This document shows, in pieces, positions 5,182-7,770 of a DNA stretch of 7,770 nt. Source of the stretch: CAYLLT01 sp964548565 (GTDB lineage: Bacteria > Planctomycetota > Phycisphaerae > UBA1845 > PWPN01); the NCBI GenBank assembly GCA_964548565.1, contig CAZJTF010000336.1, positions 1 to 7,770 of the forward strand, given 5' to 3'. The notes beneath the pieces were generated by a model, which worked only from the letters and a program-made list of their open reading frames with translations, searched no databases and had not been told where the DNA came from. Every line of letters begins with the position of its first letter. Position 1 is the stretch's first letter. The position numbers and the translations under genes are program-made.

Positions 5182-6948
5182 ATGACGCGAGCTCACGCCT
5201 TCTTCGCCGGAGTGTGCACTGCCCTTCTGGTCCCGGCCGCCCCGGGCGCCGCGCCGACGCCCGCCCGGCCCAACGTCGTCATCGTCCTGACCGACGACCA
5301 GGGCTACGGCGACCTCTCGTGCCACGGGAACCCGGTCCTGAAGACGCCCGAGCTCGACCGCCTGTACCAGCAGAGCGTCCGCTTCACGGACTTCCACGTA
5401 ACGCCCATGTGCACGCCGACGCGCTCGCAGCTCTTGTCCGGGCGCGACGCCCTTGACAACGGCGCGATGAACGTGAGCAGCGGTCGCACGATGCTCCGGC
5501 GCGAGCTGCCCACCATGGGGGACATCTTCGCCGCCTCGGGTTACCGCACGGGCATGTTCGGCAAGTGGCACCTCGGGGACGTCTACCCCTACCGCCCGCA
5601 GGACCGCGGCTTCGACAAGGCCATCTGGTTCCCCTCGTCGCACATCCCGTCCGCGCCCGACCACTGGAACAACGACTACTTCCACCCGTTCCTCCGCCTG
5701 GACGACGGCAAGATCCGACGTTTCGACGGCTACTGCACGGACGTCTTCTTCGATCAGGCCATGGCGTGGATGAAGGACCGCGCCCGGGCCCGCGAGCCCT
5801 TCTTCGCGTACATCCCGCTGAACGCCGCCCACGCGCCGCTCTGGGTCCCCGATCAGTACCGGGAGCCCTACCGCTCGCTCGACAAGAACGTGGCCAGCTT
5901 CTTCGGTATGATCGCCAACATCGACGAGAACATGGGGCGCCTCGACGCGATGCTGCGCGACGCCGGCCTGCGCGACGACACCATCCTGATCTTCATGACC
6001 GACAATGGCGGGACGGGCGGCGTCTCGACGTACAACGCCGGGATGAAGGGTCGCAAGATCACGCTCTGGGAGGGCGGGCACCGCGTCCCCTGCTTCATCC
6101 GCTGGCCGGGCGGCCGGATCGGGGAGCCGCGCGACATTGACGAGCTCACGCAGATCCAGGACCTGCTCCCCACGCTGATCGAGCTCTGCGCCCTCAAATC
6201 TCCGCCCGACCCGAAATTCGACGGCCTCAGCCTCGCCCCGCTCCTCCGCGACCAGTCCCTCCGCCTGCCCGACCGCACGCTGGTCGTGCAGTTCAGCTAC
6301 ATGGACCACCAGGTGCCGGTCGAGGGCGAGGCGGCCGTGCTCTGGAAGAAGTGGCGCATGATCAACGGCAAGGAGCTCTACGACGTCGCGAGCGACCCCC
6401 ACCAGGACCGCAACGTCGCCGACGCGCACCCCGAGGTCATGCAGCGGCTGCGCGCACACTACGCCCGCTGGTGGGCCGACATCGCCCCCCGCGTGAACGA
6501 ACTGAGCGACCTGGTGATCGGCTCCGAGGCCGAGCCGGAGACGCTGCTCTCGGCCGCCGACTGGCAGGACGTCTTCCTCGACCAGCAGGCGCAGGTGCGC
6601 CGCGGCCTCGACCGCACGGGCGCGTGGGGGCTGGAGGTCGCCCGCGACGGCCAGTACACCTTCGAGCTCCGGCGCTGGCCCCGCGAGGCCGACCTGCCGC
6701 TGAACGCCCCCGCCCCGGAGTTCAAGGCCGCGGACGGAGGCCTGCCCGCTGGCAACGCCCTCCCGATCGCCCGGGCCAGGATCCGCGTCGGCGACGCTGA
6801 GCGGAGCCTCGACCTCGCGAGCGGCGACAAGGCCGCCACGTTCACCATCCCCCTCAAAAAAGGCCGCACCAAAGCCCAAACCTGGTTCCACGACGCCGCC
6901 GGCAAGGAACTCTGCGGGGCGTACTACGTCTACGTGCGCCGGAAATAG
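5182..6948 (+). CDS. secreted sulfatase (arylsulfatase-like, formylglycine type)
   Basis: The 588-residue product is an S1-type sulfatase, hydrolysing sulfate esters, probably on polysaccharides. A signal peptide is expected at about 1-24 (AFFAGVCTALLVPAAPGAA), so it acts in the periplasm or outside. NVVIVLTDDQGYGD (31-44) supplies metal-binding D38-D39. The active-site motif CTPTR is at 77-81, with C77 the residue converted to formylglycine and R81 beside it. GKWH (127-130), NAAHAPL (215-221), TDNGG (273-277) and K289 in GMKGRK supply the remaining catalytic and metal residues. About 462-588 form a beta-rich C-terminal extension (GAWGLEVARDGQYTFELRRWP, then AYYVYVRRK) often seen in planctomycete sulfatases. 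The substrate cannot be named. No formylglycine-generating or anSME gene is in the window, so maturation must be encoded elsewhere. Upstream lies the hairpin repeat and gap. Confidence 0.95.
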   Translation: MTRAHAFFAGVCTALLVPAAPGAAPTPARPNVVIVLTDDQGYGDLSCHGNPVLKTPELDRLYQQSVRFTDFHVTPMCTPTRSQLLSGRDALDNGAMNVSSGRTMLRRELPTMGDIFAASGYRTGMFGKWHLGDVYPYRPQDRGFDKAIWFPSSHIPSAPDHWNNDYFHPFLRLDDGKIRRFDGYCTDVFFDQAMAWMKDRARAREPFFAYIPLNAAHAPLWVPDQYREPYRSLDKNVASFFGMIANIDENMGRLDAMLRDAGLRDDTILIFMTDNGGTGGVSTYNAGMKGRKITLWEGGHRVPCFIRWPGGRIGEPRDIDELTQIQDLLPTLIELCALKSPPDPKFDGLSLAPLLRDQSLRLPDRTLVVQFSYMDHQVPVEGEAAVLWKKWRMINGKELYDVASDPHQDRNVADAHPEVMQRLRAHYARWWADIAPRVNELSDLVIGSEAEPETLLSAADWQDVFLDQQAQVRRGLDRTGAWGLEVARDGQYTFELRRWPREADLPLNAPAPEFKAADGGLPAGNALPIARARIRVGDAERSLDLASGDKAATFTIPLKKGRTKAQTWFHDAAGKELCGAYYVYVRRK

Positions 6949-6971
6949 GCGACGGCAGGCGGAATCGGGAA

Positions 6972-7023
6972 GAATTGGGAACTGAAAGTTGAGAATTGAG
7001 CAGAGTTGAGAGTTGAGAGCTGG
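6972..7023. repeat. 7-bp-period array downstream of the sulfatase (GARTTGA-like units)
   Basis: Seven heptads start 23 nt after the sulfatase stop: GAATTGG, GAACTGA, AAGTTGA, GAATTGA, a 3-nt slip GCA, then GAGTTGA, GAGTTGA, GAGCTGG. The consensus is GARTTGA. Antisense frames across it translate to LNSQL- or LSTLNS-type repeats, a sign of such an array rather than of a gene. Confidence 0.8.
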
Positions 7024-7129
7024 GCATGCCGCGCGATGAGACGGCGCCCCGCGTGACGATCGGACGTACGGGCGATTGTGCGCCGGCGGTGGCTCGAGGT
7101 GAGATGTGCACCGTGACAGGTGACGGGCC

Positions 7130-7160
7130 AACGCCCGGGGCGTCGGCGATGGGCGTTTTT
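7130..7160 (+). terminator. possible intrinsic terminator
   Basis: AACGCCC (7130-7136) pairs with GGGCGTT (7151-7157), a 7-bp GC-rich stem ending in five Ts at 7156-7160. The 14-nt loop is large. The same left arm can instead pair with GGGCGT at 7138-7143. It lies 181 nt after the sulfatase stop, so it could end that transcript. Confidence 0.35.
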
Positions 7161-7346
7161 CGGGCGATGGGGTGGGGTCGGTGGCTTCGTGTGGGGCCGA
7201 CGCTGGGCGGAGGAGGATCTTGGCGACCCGGTGGAGCGTCGCGAGCGTTTCGGCAGCGGGGAACGGGGCCATTGCGGATTGCTGGAACGAGGGTGGAGCA
7301 ACGCCGATTGTTGATGACTTCCGGTAGCCGGCCGCGATCCGCTCGT

Positions 7347-7367
7347 GAATCCCTTCTCCCACGCACC
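7347..7367. repeat. possible decayed relative of the hairpin repeat
   Basis: GAATCCCTTCTC followed four nucleotides later by GCACC resembles the loop and right arm of hairpin 1 (GAATCCTTTCTC then GCACC) at 12 + 5 positions with one mismatch and a 4-nt insertion. The left arm is not kept, apart from a 4-bp CGTG/CACG pairing. It may be chance. Confidence 0.25.
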
Positions 7368-7368
7368 C

Positions 7369-7390
7369 GTAGGGCGGGCACCACCTGCCA
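7369..7390. repeat. REP-like imperfect palindrome with GTAG head
   Basis: GTAGGGCGGGCA followed by CCACCTGCCA. GGCGGG (7374-7379) pairs with CCTGCC (7384-7389), with one G-T pair, over a 4-nt loop. Layout (GTAG tetranucleotide before a GC stem) recalls REP sequences associated with RAYT transposases, but only one copy is present and no RAYT gene is in view. Confidence 0.3.
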
Positions 7391-7500
7391 TTGATCGCTC
7401 CGCCCTCGACCCCGCAGCCCAGCCCTATGCTTTATCCGTCGGATCCTCTATACGATGGCTGGCCTCTCGGTAGCAAGTTCCTTCCGCGTGCGCGCGTGTT

Positions 7501-7533
7501 GTGCTTGCAGCACGGAGCGCCGACCTCTAGACT
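7501..7533 (+). promoter_or_regulatory. possible promoter with a palindrome over the -35
   Basis: TTGCAG (7505-7510), a 17-nt spacer and TAGACT (7528-7533) match the consensus at 4 of 6 each; the -10 is identical to that of the HIT gene. A palindrome GTGCT-TGC-AGCAC (7501-7513) covers the -35, a typical operator position. Transcription would begin near 7540, leaving a leader of about 110 nt before the gene at 7652. Confidence 0.35.
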
Positions 7534-7553
7534 TGGTCGCATACGATGAAGGT

Positions 7554-7566
7554 CTCGGCAGCCGAG
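7554..7566. promoter_or_regulatory. palindrome in the leader of the last gene
   Basis: CTCGGC-A-GCCGAG is a perfect 6-bp inverted repeat with a single central base, about 14 nt downstream of the predicted transcription start. It is suited to binding of a dimeric repressor or to a short leader hairpin. Function is inferred only. Confidence 0.3.
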
Positions 7567-7651
7567 GGCCGATACAAACCAGTTGCCCGTCGATCCTCGC
7601 CTGTCGCGGCAAGCCAGGCTGTCGAGGCGTACGGAAGAAGGGGTCAGGGCC

Positions 7652-7770
7652 ATGGATCGTCGCCAGATCGCTGCATCGCTGGTCTTAAAACATCTCGATA
7701 TTAAGCTTGAAATGAACTCGTTCGACCAGCGCCTGCTCGTCCAGAAGGCCCTGTACCTGGCCCAAGCCGC
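7652..7770 (+). CDS. N-terminus of a possible YwgA/Panacea (SocA-like) protein, 3' partial
   Basis: An ATG at 7652 opens a frame that runs off the window: 39 full codons and two bases, beginning MDRRQIAASLVLKHLDIKLE and continuing MNSFDQRLLVQKALYLAQA. The composition looks like real protein (regular amphipathic helices), unlike the Arg/Pro-rich chance frames upstream. The RLLVQKALYLAQA stretch resembles the LQK-YLxQ helix that opens YwgA-like and Panacea (DUF4065, SocA-type antitoxin) domains, in which a GPYS motif would be expected some 20-30 residues further on, outside the window. A purine-rich AGAAGGGG ends 8 nt before the ATG and may serve as ribosome binding site. Codons 11-21 are richer in A and T (TTA, AAA, ATT, CTT) than the neighbouring genes. 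That a gene starts here is fairly sure; the family is tentative. Confidence 0.65.
   Translation, partial: MDRRQIAASLVLKHLDIKLEMNSFDQRLLVQKALYLAQA

Larger units (their letters stand above)
7024..7651. other. region without a convincing gene
   Basis: From the heptad array to the last start codon I see no reading frame with a recognisable family, signal peptide or ribosome binding site. Open frames exist on both strands (for example 7026-7394 and 7455-7688 on plus), but they encode Arg/Gly/Pro/Ser-rich peptides typical of chance frames in GC-rich DNA. It holds a terminator-like hairpin (7130-7160), a possible decayed hairpin repeat (7347-7367), a REP-like palindrome (7369-7390) and promoter/operator-like sequences near 7501-7566. 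No tRNA cloverleaf was found. Confidence 0.6.

Noticed and set aside
4921..7362. Long minus-strand open frame of 813 codons opposite the sulfatase
   Set aside because: It is the antisense shadow of the sulfatase, crosses the N gap and the heptad array, and has no recognisable domain.
7026..7394. 122-codon plus-strand frame after the sulfatase
   Set aside because: No ribosome binding site or known motif; composition rich in Gly/Arg/Pro, and it crosses repeat-like sequence.
7455..7688. 77-codon plus-strand frame, and a small frame from ATG 7546
   Set aside because: Both overlap the better-supported start at 7652 in other frames and have chance-like composition.

Overview
This is a GC-rich window, by eye about two-thirds G+C, from a free-living bacterium. 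The gene content fits Planctomycetota: a secreted FGly-type sulfatase with the C-terminal beta-rich extension common there, an F5/8 type C (discoidin-like) carbohydrate-binding domain, a monofunctional formate-tetrahydrofolate ligase, few Shine-Dalgarno sites, and 7-bp-period intergenic repeats. This assignment is inference from family flavour; no rRNA or marker gene is present to fix it.

Layout. Bases 1-428 (+) hold the 3' end of a gene whose product ends in a discoidin-like domain. Converging on it from the right are two minus-strand nucleotide-housekeeping genes: a dGTPase-like HD hydrolase (483-1604) and, upstream of it, a HIT-family Ap4A phosphorylase-like protein (1717-2247). A compact divergent promoter region (2248-2327) separates the HIT gene from a plus-strand lipoprotein of unknown function (2328-3017). 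Next come fhs, formate-tetrahydrofolate ligase (3083-4777), a 404-bp gap region (4778-5181), and the sulfatase (5182-6948). A 703-bp region without a convincing gene (6949-7651) precedes the first 39 codons of a gene cut by the window end (7652-7770), whose N-terminus resembles the YwgA/Panacea (DUF4065, SocA-like) type.

The genes do not form one pathway. dGTPase and HIT are both nucleotide-pool hydrolases and may be co-transcribed. fhs feeds the one-carbon folate pool. The sulfatase and the discoidin-domain protein suit use of sulfated polysaccharides outside the cytoplasm.

The most unusual content is between genes. (a) A double-hairpin repeat lies on both sides of a scaffold gap of exactly 100 Ns; the two copies differ in a loop and a spacer but keep both stems. 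(b) Degenerate 7-bp-period arrays of different sequence follow at least three plus-strand genes. (c) Three genes have a TANACT-like -10 box only 6-8 nt before the ATG and no Shine-Dalgarno, suggesting leaderless mRNAs, whereas the sulfatase has a clear GGAGGT. (d) Palindromes and a promoter-like pair precede the truncated last gene.
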